A stretch of DNA of 64,000 nucleotides from Sinanaerobacter chloroacetimidivorans (GCF_018128545.1 NZ_JAGSND010000004.1:62001-126000), one strand, 5' to 3'. Counted from the first letter of the stretch, positions 55,862-64,000 are shown. Numbers and translations are program-made. Notes: generated from the sequence alone by a model not told the origin.

Positions 55862-56713
55862 ATGAAAAAGAAAATGCCTGTACTACTTACATTTGATCTT
55901 GATGGCGAATGCCTTTGGCGCTGCAGAGACCCTGAAAATGCCAATCGTCCGGTAACACTGTCACAGGGTAGGTATGGCCCGGAAGTGGGAGCGCCCCGCA
56001 TTCTGAAGATGCTAAAAAAGTATGGTTTGCATGCCACATTTTTTATCCCGGGATTTACAGTTAATCAATATCAGGAATTGACAAAGCGCATTGTTGATGA
56101 GGGGAATGAGATTGGCAATCATGGATGGAGTCATACTTATCCTGACAATATGGATGGTTATGATGCTGAGAAGAAGGAATACCTGGACTGCAGTAATATT
56201 ATGGAAAAAGTGACCGGAGCCCGCCCGAAAGCCTATCGTTCTCCGGCTTGGGAGTTTAGCACCAATACCATTGATATCCTGGAAGAAATGAAGGAAATCG
56301 AATATTCAAGTAACATGATGGATGCAGATAAAATCCGATATCTGAAGTTAGGCGGAAGAGAAACCAAATTGGTGGAGATTCCGATCCACTGGGTACTTGA
56401 CGACGCAGCCTACTGGTTGTATAGCCTGCGTACTCCCGGCAAGGCCATGCAGCCGCTGGAAGCAGTTGAGAACTACTGGAGATCAGAATTTGATGCCCTG
56501 CTGGAAGAATTTCTAGAAGAAGTAGAAGAAGAGGGCGACTCCGATATTTGCTTTGTATTAACATGCCATCCGCAGATCATTGGACGTCCCGCAAGGATGA
56601 AGATGCTTGAAAGACTTGTGAAGCATATGCTGGAAACCGAAAGTGTTGAATTTATGACCGGTATAGAGGCGGCAACCCGTTATAAAGCAAAGAATCCGAA
56701 AAAGAGTGATTAA
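55862..56713 (+). CDS. NodB-fold (polysaccharide deacetylase/PuuE-like) hydrolase, 283 aa
   Basis: Metal-dependent NodB fold: TFDLDGE (Asp12/Asp14), RYGPEVGAPRILKMLKKYGLHATFFIPG, GNHGWSHTYP (His87 and His91), YRSPAWEF and the late TCHPQIIGRPAR. This set is closer to the PuuE/cyclic imide and PgdA-like soluble group than to cell wall chitin deacetylases, and there is no signal peptide. It probably hydrolyses a small cytosolic amide, imide or ureide. It is first in a sigma-54-driven cluster with an aminotransferase and an amino acid symporter, so it may release the amino acid that is then fermented. Confidence 0.8.
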   Translation: MKKKMPVLLTFDLDGECLWRCRDPENANRPVTLSQGRYGPEVGAPRILKMLKKYGLHATFFIPGFTVNQYQELTKRIVDEGNEIGNHGWSHTYPDNMDGYDAEKKEYLDCSNIMEKVTGARPKAYRSPAWEFSTNTIDILEEMKEIEYSSNMMDADKIRYLKLGGRETKLVEIPIHWVLDDAAYWLYSLRTPGKAMQPLEAVENYWRSEFDALLEEFLEEVEEEGDSDICFVLTCHPQIIGRPARMKMLERLVKHMLETESVEFMTGIEAATRYKAKNPKKSD

Positions 56714-56768
56714 TAGACGTGTAGATATCCTAAAACAAATGAATGAAAAAAATAGGAGGAGGTCAAGC

Positions 56769-57956
56769 ATGAGTGAGTTTAATTATGTTTCTAAACTAGC
56801 ACAGACGTACCCGACTTCGGGAATCAGAGCAATGTTCGATCTGGCAAAGGATTACCCCGGAGCAGTTAACACGTGCAACGGAGAACCAAATTTTGAGACA
56901 CCAGGACATATTAAAGAAAGCGGTATGAAGGCGATTGCAGCCGGAATGACGAAATATGGAACAGAGCCGGGTCTTGATACCATGCGTGAAGCTGTTGCCA
57001 ATAAGTATAATAGAGAATTCGGCGGCTATGATTATGATAATTCAAATGTCATGATAACGATCGGAGGTGTAGAGGGCATTTTGCTGTGCCTGTTGGCAAT
57101 TTTGAATCCGGGCGACGAAGTTATCATACCTGATCCTACCTATACCTGCTATTTAGGACAGACATTGACGTTAGGCGGCGTGCCTGTTCGAGTACCTCTT
57201 TATGAGGAACATGGCTTCCGATTACAGGCTGAAGATTTAGAAAAAGCCATTACACCGAAAACAAAGGCTGTGATTATCAGCTATCCCAGCAACCCGTTAG
57301 GCGCGGTTTTAAGCAAAGAAGACGGAGAAAAACTGGCCAAAGTAATCGAAAAGCATAATATTATGGTTATTTCCGATGAAGTTTATGAAAAGATTATTTT
57401 TGACGGCCGCAAGCATTTCAGCCTTTCTCAAATCCCCAGTATCAGGGATAAGGTCTTAGTGGTAAACAGTTTGTCAAAAACATATGCTATGACTGGATGG
57501 AGACTCGGATATGTGGTTAGTACAAATAAGGATGTTATGCGGTATATGTTTAAAATGCAGCAGGCGGTGGCATCCTGTTTACCGCTGTTTGTTATGCAGG
57601 CTGGTGCAGATGCTATCAATGGACCGCAGGATTGCGTTGAAGAGATGCGCAGACATTATGAAAGGAGAAGGGATCTTCTGGTTAACGGACTGAGTGAGAT
57701 TCCGGGGATGAAATGCTTTAAAACAGAAGGTTCTTTCTGTACTTTTATTAACATTAAAGACTTTAATATGTCGTCTTGGGAATTCTCCAGGAACTTATTG
57801 ATCAAAGCCGGTGTTATGACTGTCGCCGGAAGTGCTTTCGGCGATATGGGCGAAGGCTATCTAAGAATGTGTTTTGCAAATTCCGATGAGAACATTGAAG
57901 AAGCAGTAAGGAGAATAAAGAATTATCTGGTGAAAGGGATTAATCACAAGTATTAG
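56769..57956 (+). CDS. Class I/II pyridoxal phosphate aminotransferase, 395 aa
   Basis: Fold type I aminotransferase: the PLP lysine is in VVNSLSKTYAMTGWRLGYV, upstream are YPSNPLGAVLS and ISDEVYEKIIFDG, and the carboxylate-binding arginine is in GYLRMCFANS. It resembles the AspC/AraT-type subgroup and moves an amino group from the cluster's amino acid to a keto acid acceptor, giving the 2-oxoacid for the oxidoreductase encoded downstream. The start at 56769 has AGGAGGAGG before it; the frame is open further upstream but without one. Confidence 0.92.
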   Translation: MSEFNYVSKLAQTYPTSGIRAMFDLAKDYPGAVNTCNGEPNFETPGHIKESGMKAIAAGMTKYGTEPGLDTMREAVANKYNREFGGYDYDNSNVMITIGGVEGILLCLLAILNPGDEVIIPDPTYTCYLGQTLTLGGVPVRVPLYEEHGFRLQAEDLEKAITPKTKAVIISYPSNPLGAVLSKEDGEKLAKVIEKHNIMVISDEVYEKIIFDGRKHFSLSQIPSIRDKVLVVNSLSKTYAMTGWRLGYVVSTNKDVMRYMFKMQQAVASCLPLFVMQAGADAINGPQDCVEEMRRHYERRRDLLVNGLSEIPGMKCFKTEGSFCTFINIKDFNMSSWEFSRNLLIKAGVMTVAGSAFGDMGEGYLRMCFANSDENIEEAVRRIKNYLVKGINHKY

Positions 57957-58081
57957 AAAACTAATAACGCTATACATAAATGCATAACCTCGAGGCGACT
58001 TCTGTTAGATATTGCTTAAAAAAAATAAGCAAAAACTTGAAAATAGAGTAACTTTCAATGTAAAAGAAAACTTTTAAAGCT

Positions 58082-58097
58082 TGGCATAAGTATTGCT
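58082..58097 (+). promoter_or_regulatory. Sigma-54 promoter of the symporter operon
   Basis: TGGCATAAGTATTGCT is another exact TGGCAYRN4TTGCW match, about 77 bases before the symporter start. Confidence 0.88.
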
Positions 58098-58132
58098 ATT
58101 GTATTAGTCAAATAATAATTCTATTTGAAAGG

Positions 58133-58179
58133 AAAGGAGTGTTAGTGAATAAAGTTCACTAACAAATAAAAAAATGATG
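58133..58179 (+). promoter_or_regulatory. Hairpin and mini-ORF between ribosome site and start codon of the symporter gene
   Basis: AAAGGAG (58133-58139) is 34 bases from the ATG at 58174, too far for normal use. Between them a perfect stem GTTAGTGAA/TTCACTAAC (58141-58163) would bring the two together. Alternatively GTG at 58145 opens a five-codon ORF ending TAA at 58162, which could be coupled to the main gene. Confidence 0.5.
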
Positions 58180-59595
58180 GATTCATTATTAAACTTCTTT
58201 AATGCAATTAATGGTGTGTTTTGGGGCAACTTTATGATCTTCATACTAGTTGGAACCGGCATTTTTTTCACCATCAGGCTGAAGTTCCCTCAAGTTAGGA
58301 GAATCAAGGACGCGTTTATGCTTGCTTTTGGGGACTTAAGATCCGGTGGAAAGGCAAACAAGAAAGAGGGAATGAGCTCATTCCAATCCCTTGCTACCGC
58401 ACTTGCCGGACAGGTAGGTACAGGAAATATTGCAGGCCCTGCTACAGCTATTATGGCCGGAGGACCTGGAGCTGTTTTCTGGATTTGGGTCAGCGCATTC
58501 TTTGGAATGGGAACAATTTTTTCTGAGGCCACCGCAGCACAAAAATATAAAACACACCTGTCAGACGGCACGGTAATCGGAGGGCCTGCATATTACATTA
58601 GGGCAGCATTCCCTAACTCATTTGGTAAAGCTTTAGCAGCTGCGTTTTCCATATTTGTTATTGTAGGGTTTGGTATGGCAGCAGCAATGATACAGGGAAA
58701 CACAATTGCTGATGCAATGCATAATTCCTTTAGAATACCTCCAGTGGCAACGGGTATTGTGGTTTCGGTACTGCTGTTAGCTGTTGTTGTAGGAGGAATG
58801 GGAAGAATCGCGGCAACAGTGTCAACCGTGGTTCCGATAATGGCTATAATTTACATATTATGTTCGCTTATTGTTATTGTCGTTAATATTAATCATGTGC
58901 CAGAAGCATTTGCGATGATTTTCAAAGCTGCTTTCTCACCACAGGCGGTTGGTGGCGGATTTACGGGTATTGCCGTCAGAGAAGCAATGCGTTACGGTGT
59001 AGCCAGAGGGTTGTTTTCAAATGAAGCCGGTATGGGTTCTACACCACATGCTCATGCAGTGGCAAAGGTTAAACACCCTTGCGATCAAGGGCTCGTAGCT
59101 ATGGTTACGATAATAATAGACTCATTTGTAATCTTAACAATATCCTGTGTGTTGATATTAGCATCCGGTGCTGCTTCATCCGGAGAGCAGGGCATTGGTG
59201 TTATTCAGGGAGCATTTGAAAGTGTATTTGGAACGGTTGGCTCAATCCTTGTTGCGCTATGTATATTTTTCTTCTGCTTCTCAACAGTTATCGCTGCTTA
59301 TTTCTACGGTGAGCAAAACTTCAAGAGAATTTTTGGTGTCAAGTCTGTGCCTATATACATGGCAATGATTGTATTCTTCGTAATATTCGGTTCATTAGCG
59401 ACTGTAAGCCTGGTATGGGCAATTTGTGACACCTTTAACGGATTAATGGTATTCACAAACTTAATCGGATTATATGGAGTTTCCGGAGTTATTGTAAAAC
59501 AGTGGCACGAGTATGAATCCGGCGGTAAGGATCTGGATACTACCTTGAATAGTATTAAAGGAAAGCGATTAGCGGCAAAGAGTGCGGCTGAATAA
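58174..59595 (+). CDS. Sodium:alanine/glycine symporter (AGCS family), 473 aa
   Basis: The family hallmarks are clear: FILVGTGIFFTIRLKFPQ, the GTGNIAGPATAIMAGGPGAVFWIWVSAFFGMGT motif, the conserved glutamate in ATAAQKYK context, and GLFSNEAGMGSTPHAHA. About ten to eleven membrane helices. It imports a small neutral amino acid with Na+. Transcribed from its own sigma-54 promoter. It sits between the aminotransferase and the redox genes and presumably brings in the amino acid fermented by the cluster. Confidence 0.93.
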   Translation: MMDSLLNFFNAINGVFWGNFMIFILVGTGIFFTIRLKFPQVRRIKDAFMLAFGDLRSGGKANKKEGMSSFQSLATALAGQVGTGNIAGPATAIMAGGPGAVFWIWVSAFFGMGTIFSEATAAQKYKTHLSDGTVIGGPAYYIRAAFPNSFGKALAAAFSIFVIVGFGMAAAMIQGNTIADAMHNSFRIPPVATGIVVSVLLLAVVVGGMGRIAATVSTVVPIMAIIYILCSLIVIVVNINHVPEAFAMIFKAAFSPQAVGGGFTGIAVREAMRYGVARGLFSNEAGMGSTPHAHAVAKVKHPCDQGLVAMVTIIIDSFVILTISCVLILASGAASSGEQGIGVIQGAFESVFGTVGSILVALCIFFFCFSTVIAAYFYGEQNFKRIFGVKSVPIYMAMIVFFVIFGSLATVSLVWAICDTFNGLMVFTNLIGLYGVSGVIVKQWHEYESGGKDLDTTLNSIKGKRLAAKSAAE

Positions 59596-59692
59596 AAGGT
59601 TGATATAAAATGCAAATCACTTTAAATATGAACATAAACGGTCTTCGGGTCCGGTTCATAGAGTCTGAGAGAAAACAGGAAAGGAACGAAAA

Positions 59693-60355
59693 ATGGAAAA
59701 AAAATTAATTTTAGGTATTTCCAGCAGTCCAAGAAAAGGAGCCAATACAGATATCCTTTTGGAACATGCATTAAAAGCAGCTGAGGAATATGAGTACATA
59801 AGAACAGAAACAATTTATCTTAGAGATTACGATATTTCTCCTTGCAATTCATGCGTAGGCTGCTGCGCCGAGACGGCGGCCAAAGGTGATGCTGACAGGG
59901 CGTGCTTGTCTTTTCGTGACGGCATGGACCTGATCTATCCCAAGCTTTTGGAATGCAGCGGCTTAATATTGGCCTCGCCTGTTTATTTCGGATCGGCAAA
60001 TGCACAGATGAAAGCATTTATGGATAGAACGGAAGGCCTATTACGATATGGATTTAGCAAATACAAAAATGCTTTAAGCTACAAGGTAGGCGGTGGAATA
60101 GCTGTCGGTGGCAACAGAAATGCAGGACAGGAATTTACGATTCAGCAGATCCATTACTATTTTGCGATTCATGACATGATCATAGTAGGCTCAGGAGCAG
60201 AACCTATGCCTGGATGTTATTTAGGCGGCGGAGCGACCACATATCCTCTGAGAGGGCGGGTAAGAGACGCTGTGCTGCAGGATGAAGTCGGCTTAAAGTG
60301 CACTGGAAATCTTGGAAGAAAAGTCGCGTCGACTATAGGAATGATGAATAAATAA
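59693..60355 (+). CDS. NADPH-dependent FMN reductase/flavodoxin-like protein, 220 aa
   Basis: Flavodoxin fold with the FMN phosphate loop ISSSPRKGANTDILL, a cysteine-rich segment (CNSCVGCCAETAAKGDADRACLSF) that may hold a cluster or disulphide, then LASPVYFGSANAQMKAFMDRTEGLLRYG. Members of this iron-sulfur flavoprotein-like group shuttle electrons in anaerobes. Placed just before the 2-oxoacid oxidoreductase genes, it may accept or recycle reduced ferredoxin. AGGAAAGGA precedes the ATG. Confidence 0.82.
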   Translation: MEKKLILGISSSPRKGANTDILLEHALKAAEEYEYIRTETIYLRDYDISPCNSCVGCCAETAAKGDADRACLSFRDGMDLIYPKLLECSGLILASPVYFGSANAQMKAFMDRTEGLLRYGFSKYKNALSYKVGGGIAVGGNRNAGQEFTIQQIHYYFAIHDMIIVGSGAEPMPGCYLGGGATTYPLRGRVRDAVLQDEVGLKCTGNLGRKVASTIGMMNK

Positions 60356-60372
60356 TTTGATGAGGACACATT

Positions 60373-61047
60373 ATGAATTTAAAAAATCCCACGATTATTG
60401 TCGGACATTTTGGTAGCGGTAAAACTGAATTTGTCGCAAATTATGCGATCTGGCTGAATGAAAATGGAAAACAGCCTGTTGTTGCCGATATGGATATTGT
60501 CAACCCGTATTTTAGAGCAAGGGAACTGAAAGAGCTTTTTAAGAGCAAAGGGATACGGGTAATCTCCAGTAACTATGAAGATGATTATCACTTTGACACA
60601 CCCGCTCTTGCAGCTTCATTGCAGACCTGCTTTGAGTCGAAAGATCAGACGAGTCTCGTTGATGTAGGCGGCGACTCAGCCGGCGCCAATGTATTGGCGA
60701 GATATTCAAAGCTGCTTTCTGACGGTAAATATAATATGTGGATGGTGGTAAATGCGAATAGACCACAAACATCAACAGCGGAAGAAGCTTCCAGATACCT
60801 TGAGGCAATTAATGAAACGAGCAGACTCAAAATTAACGGTATTATCAATAGTACTCATATGCTAAGGGAGACGACAAAAGGGGATATAGCCAAGGGAGAT
60901 GCGCTGGCAAGGCGGTTGTCGGAATTGACAGGGATCAAGGTGGTATATACGGTAATAGAGGAGCATTTGATGCCTGAAATGAAGGATCTGAAGCTAGCCG
61001 GAGAACCATTCCCTATCAGTTTGATTATGAGACCTGACTGGCTATAA
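60373..61047 (+). CDS. P-loop ATPase, CobQ/MinD-like, 224 aa
   Basis: The N-terminal P-loop reads IIVGHFGSGKTEFVANYA, a variant of the deviant Walker A family, followed by VVADMDIVNPYFRARELK (switch region) and LVDVGGDSAGANVL. The fold is that of SIMIBI-class NTPases. It lies inside the operon of a 2-oxoacid:ferredoxin oxidoreductase and may act in its maturation or metal-cluster delivery, but this is inference. It starts 17 bases after the preceding gene. Confidence 0.78.
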   Translation: MNLKNPTIIVGHFGSGKTEFVANYAIWLNENGKQPVVADMDIVNPYFRARELKELFKSKGIRVISSNYEDDYHFDTPALAASLQTCFESKDQTSLVDVGGDSAGANVLARYSKLLSDGKYNMWMVVNANRPQTSTAEEASRYLEAINETSRLKINGIINSTHMLRETTKGDIAKGDALARRLSELTGIKVVYTVIEEHLMPEMKDLKLAGEPFPISLIMRPDWL

Positions 61048-61109
61048 CCTTTATGTTGATTAAAGATAGACCTGTAAAACAAAAAGACCTGGAAGAGAGG
61101 TAATTGCAC

Positions 61110-61328
61110 ATGAAATTTAACGTTACATTTGATACTGAGGGATGTAAGGGCTGTGAACTGTGTATGTCGTGGTGTAAAAAAGGGCTGATTTCTATAGACA
61201 AATCATGCTTGAACAAGGCAGGCGTCCATCCCGCAATGATCATAAATAAAGATGAGTGTGTCGGTTGCTTAAACTGTGCATTGATGTGCCCGGATGCAAT
61301 CATCACAATTGAAAAGATTGAACAATAA
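61110..61328 (+). CDS. 2-oxoacid:ferredoxin oxidoreductase delta (2[4Fe-4S]) subunit, 72 aa
   Basis: Two ferredoxin motifs, CKGCELCMSWC and CVGCLNCALMCPD, in a small protein of the size of VorD/PorD/KorD subunits. It passes electrons from the catalytic subunits to ferredoxin. ATG at 61110 with GAGAGG nine bases upstream is preferred to the TTG six bases earlier. First of four subunit genes. Confidence 0.92.
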   Translation: MKFNVTFDTEGCKGCELCMSWCKKGLISIDKSCLNKAGVHPAMIINKDECVGCLNCALMCPDAIITIEKIEQ

Positions 61329-61348
61329 GAAGAAAGGAAGAGGACATA

Positions 61349-62404
61349 ATGGCAAAAGTTCTAATGAAGGGAAACGAAGCTATGGCCGAGGCTGCGATTC
61401 GTGCAGGCTGCAAGGCATTTTTTGGATATCCGATTACTCCGCAAAGTGAAATCCCTGAATACTTTTCCAGAGAAATGCCGAAGCGCGACGGCATATTTTT
61501 ACAGGCTGAGAGCGAGATGGCGGCAATGAACATGGTAATGGGAGCATCTGCCTCAGGGGCGCGTGTTATGACAAGTACGTCAGGACCCGGATATTGCTTA
61601 AAACTTGAAGCACTGGCAGCAATGACCCTGACGAGGCTGCCGGCAGTAGTTGTTGTAGTAATGAGAAACGGTCCGGCATTCGGAACCATGAAGGCAGCGC
61701 AGGAAGATTACCGCATGATAGGTAACGGCGGATATAAAGTAGTAACATTTGCACCATCCAACGTACAAGAAGCGGCAGATATGGTTTTTGAAGCCTTCGA
61801 TATAGCAGATAAATACCGCAACCCGGTTGTAGTTCTGGCCGATGGTATGATCGGACAGATGATGGGCGGCGTGGATTTTAATAAGGTGCCTGCAGGACGT
61901 ATGGACTTACCAAAGAAGACATGGGCATTGCATGGCAAGAATTCCAGAGGAGGAAAACCGCAATTTCATTTTTTGCCGGAGGGCAGAACGCATTATGGCG
62001 AAAAACATGAGGCGGAAACTGTCCTCTATCCGGAGATTATCCGCAACGAAACGAGAGTGGAAATTGTTGATGTGGAAGATGCTGATATTGTCCTGGCAGC
62101 ATATGGTACGGCCGCACGCATGTGCATGGCTGCGATAGAGGAGCTCGGCGACAGAGTTAAACTGGGTATGATACGTCCTAAAACACTTTGGCCATTCCCA
62201 TATGAGGCGTTTGAAAAAATAGGCCCTAATTGTAAAGCAATCATATGTCCGGAGATCAATATTATCGGTCAGATGATAGATGATGTTAAAATAGCGGCAG
62301 CCGGTAAATGGCCTGTATACCACGTAGGTGATACTGCAACGGATTCTCTGACACCGGAAGGAATCGTGGAAAAAGTTTCAGAAGTATGGGAGGTAGTGAA
62401 ATGA
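61349..62404 (+). CDS. 2-oxoacid:ferredoxin oxidoreductase alpha subunit (VorB type), 351 aa
   Basis: KMKGNEAMAEAAIRAGCKAFFGYPITPQSEIPEYF is the typical start of VorB/KorA subunits, followed by MAAMNMVMGASASGARVMTSTSGPG and the C-terminal KTLWPFPYEAFEKI and EINIIGQMIDDVK segments. With the beta, gamma and delta subunits it converts a 2-oxoacid and CoA to acyl-CoA, CO2 and reduced ferredoxin. Order and size fit the branched-chain or general 2-oxoacid type rather than the pyruvate enzyme. Stop overlaps the next start (ATGA). Confidence 0.93.
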   Translation: MAKVLMKGNEAMAEAAIRAGCKAFFGYPITPQSEIPEYFSREMPKRDGIFLQAESEMAAMNMVMGASASGARVMTSTSGPGYCLKLEALAAMTLTRLPAVVVVVMRNGPAFGTMKAAQEDYRMIGNGGYKVVTFAPSNVQEAADMVFEAFDIADKYRNPVVVLADGMIGQMMGGVDFNKVPAGRMDLPKKTWALHGKNSRGGKPQFHFLPEGRTHYGEKHEAETVLYPEIIRNETRVEIVDVEDADIVLAAYGTAARMCMAAIEELGDRVKLGMIRPKTLWPFPYEAFEKIGPNCKAIICPEINIIGQMIDDVKIAAAGKWPVYHVGDTATDSLTPEGIVEKVSEVWEVVK

Positions 62405-63135
62405 GCATTATCTATAAAAAACCGGAATCTCTCAATGATACTCCACTAACATTTTGCCCGGGATGCACGCACGGGCTGATTCTCAAGCTGGTGGCCACAG
62501 TAATTGATGAACTTGGAATCGGAGGTGATACAATTGCCGTAGGTTGCGTGGGCTGTGGCGGATATATGCCGTGGTTCATGGACATCGACACAATTTACTC
62601 CCTTCACGGCAGAGCCCCTGCAAATGCTACAGGCGTGAAACGAATAAATCCTGATAAGGTAGTGTTTACATATCAGGGCGACGGGGATCTCGCATCGATT
62701 GGCACGGCAGAAATCGTACATGCAGCGCATAGAGGAGAAAAGATTACAACAATATTTGTAAATAATACTACTTATGGCATGACAGGCGGCCAGATGGCAC
62801 CGACAACACTGCCCGGACAGAAAACCACGACTTCGCCTTATGGCAGAGATCCTGCGCATTGCGGTAACCCGATTCGTATCTGTGAAATGCTTTCTACAAT
62901 TGACGGGGCAAAGTTCATTGAAAGGGTTTCCGTTGACTCGCCTGCGAATGTCAGGAAAGCTAAAAAAGCCATTCAAAGAGCATTTGAGTGTCAAATAGAA
63001 GGCAAGGGATTCTCCCTTGTTGAAGTATTGTCCACATGTCCGACAAACTGGGGCAAAACGCCTCTTGAGGCTCTTGAACGGATAAGAACTGATATGATAC
63101 CTTACTACCCGCTTAGCAATTTTAAAAACTATTAA
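62401..63135 (+). CDS. 2-oxoacid:ferredoxin oxidoreductase beta (thiamine diphosphate) subunit, 244 aa
   Basis: The cysteine ligand motif FCPGCTHGL, then VGCVGCGGYMP and the thiamine diphosphate site GDGDLASIGTAEIVHAAHRG...VNNTTYGMTGGQMAPTT. It carries the active-site cofactor. ATG at 62401 follows GGGAGG and overlaps the alpha stop codon. Confidence 0.94.
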   Translation: MSIIYKKPESLNDTPLTFCPGCTHGLILKLVATVIDELGIGGDTIAVGCVGCGGYMPWFMDIDTIYSLHGRAPANATGVKRINPDKVVFTYQGDGDLASIGTAEIVHAAHRGEKITTIFVNNTTYGMTGGQMAPTTLPGQKTTTSPYGRDPAHCGNPIRICEMLSTIDGAKFIERVSVDSPANVRKAKKAIQRAFECQIEGKGFSLVEVLSTCPTNWGKTPLEALERIRTDMIPYYPLSNFKNY

Positions 63136-63149
63136 AGGAGGGATGTCTG

Positions 63150-63698
63150 ATGCTTCGAGATAAAATAATAGTAGCAGGTGCAGGTGGGCAGGGAGCTCTG
63201 CGTATTGGCCAAATGATAGCCTATGCAGCTCTGGATGAAGGCTGGGAAGTGGAATGGATTCCCTCCTATGGTGCAGAGATGCGCGGCGGAACTGCGAATT
63301 GTAATGTAACGATTTCAGATGAGGAGATCCTTTTTCCTATGATCAGGGAACCGGATTACCTAATCGTAATGAATGATCTCTCGCTGGGAAAATTTGAGTG
63401 CCGAGTTCGTCCTGGCGGAGTAGTCATACTTGACAGCTCAATGATTTCAAATAAAGTGGGGCGCGATGATCTGCACGCATATTATGTTCCTGCGGATGGT
63501 ATTGCAGAAGAAGAAGGAAACACGCGTGGTGCAAACATGGTTTTGCTTGGTGCATACATTGCTGTCGCGGAGAGAGTATCTCTGGAATCAATTTGCAACA
63601 TCATTGACCATTCCTTTACCGGTTACAAGGCAAAGTATGCAGATTCGAACAAGCGGCTTGTGAAGAGGGGTTTCGAGTATATTAAAAAATCTAATTGA
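63150..63698 (+). CDS. 2-oxoacid:ferredoxin oxidoreductase gamma subunit, 182 aa
   Basis: It begins DKIIVAGAGGQGALRIGQMIAYAALDEGWEVEWIPSYGAEMRGGTANCNVTIS, the conserved start of gamma subunits (VorC/PorC), and ends with IDHSFTGYKAKYADSNKRLVKRG. AAAGGAGGG precedes the ATG. Confidence 0.94.
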   Translation: MLRDKIIVAGAGGQGALRIGQMIAYAALDEGWEVEWIPSYGAEMRGGTANCNVTISDEEILFPMIREPDYLIVMNDLSLGKFECRVRPGGVVILDSSMISNKVGRDDLHAYYVPADGIAEEEGNTRGANMVLLGAYIAVAERVSLESICNIIDHSFTGYKAKYADSNKRLVKRGFEYIKKSN

Positions 63699-63735
63699 CA
63701 TAAGCCTTCTAAGAGGCTTAAAAACGGAGGAAAAT

Positions 63736-64000
63736 ATGGAAAAAGTATTCAAGCTGTTTATAATAAACCCAGGGTCCACTTCCACAAGAGTATCTTATTA
63801 TGAAAATGAAAAGGAAATTCATAGTAAAAAGCTGAACCACCCGACCGAGGTAATTGCGCAATTCAAGGAAATTAATGATCAGTTCGATATGCGCAAAAAG
63901 ATGGTGGAGGAGTATATTGAAGAGATCGGAATTAAAGAGCTGGATGCCATTGTTTCGCGAGGCGGCGGCGGTCGCCCTCTTCATCCCGGGGGGTATGGCA
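63736..64000 (+). CDS. buk: Butyrate kinase-family acyl kinase, 3' truncated by the window edge
   Basis: The first 88 residues are present: KLFIINPGSTSTRVSYYENEKEI (phosphate-1 loop), ending LDAIVSRGGGGRPLHPGGYG, as in Buk. It is a second acyl kinase, distinct from the one at 6870, placed right after the 2-oxoacid oxidoreductase. It should make ATP from the acyl phosphate derived from that enzyme's acyl-CoA. GGAGG precedes the ATG. Confidence 0.92.
   Translation, partial: MEKVFKLFIINPGSTSTRVSYYENEKEIHSKKLNHPTEVIAQFKEINDQFDMRKKMVEEYIEEIGIKELDAIVSRGGGGRPLHPGGYG

Overview
The window looks like chromosome from a strictly anaerobic, low-to-mid GC fermenting Firmicute of the class Clostridia. The evidence is AGGAGG-type ribosome sites, frequent TTG and GTG starts, two phosphotransbutyrylase/butyrate kinase-type energy modules, ferredoxin-linked oxidoreductases and no respiratory genes. 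I cannot name the species.

Region 1 (about 0.5-23.6 kb) is the most interesting part. It holds two near-identical crotonase-fold hydrolases that keep the 6-oxocamphor hydrolase (retro-Claisenase) signature, a short-chain dehydrogenase, a thiolase, butyrate kinase and phosphotransacylase, a DUF849/BKACE beta-keto acid cleavage enzyme, three MFS carriers and two LysR regulators. It also holds a fumarate-reductase-like flavoprotein preceded by an unusual iron-sulfur/GltD electron-transfer pair, and two NmrA-like reductases. Read together, this is a candidate pathway that reduces a cyclic (perhaps dihydroaromatic) compound, opens a cyclic 1,3-diketone by hydrolysis, cleaves the keto acid with acetyl-CoA, and recovers ATP through acyl phosphate. 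The substrate is not determined. An htpG chaperone gene sits inside the cluster.

Region 2 (23.8-34 kb) holds secreted stalk-domain proteins, a degenerate amidase-like protein, a polar amino acid ABC transporter, an S1-domain protein and an AEC carrier. It also has a secreted protein whose leader carries what looks like a cyclic di-GMP-I riboswitch overlapping an intrinsic terminator.

Region 3 (34.2-42.6 kb) is a xylose operon: a ROK repressor, a three-gene sugar ABC transporter, xylA and xylB. Matching palindromes lie before the repressor gene and before the operon.

Region 4 (about 44.0-50.8 kb) is a more GC-rich integrated element of Tn4451 type: large serine recombinase, TnpW, MobC, a sigma-like regulator, a KTR protein, a BlaI/BlaR-like pair and TnpV. 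It lacks a relaxase and any obvious cargo gene. A tRNA-Lys 3' fragment lies at its left end, and its two ends carry tRNA-3'-end-like sequence in inverted orientation.

Region 5 (51-64 kb) has a DbpA-like helicase and two divergent sigma-54 activators. After them comes a probable amino acid (or imide) fermentation cluster: NodB-fold hydrolase, aminotransferase, Na+/amino acid symporter, flavodoxin-like reductase, P-loop ATPase, a four-gene 2-oxoacid:ferredoxin oxidoreductase and a truncated second butyrate kinase. Two exact -24/-12 promoters lie in this cluster.
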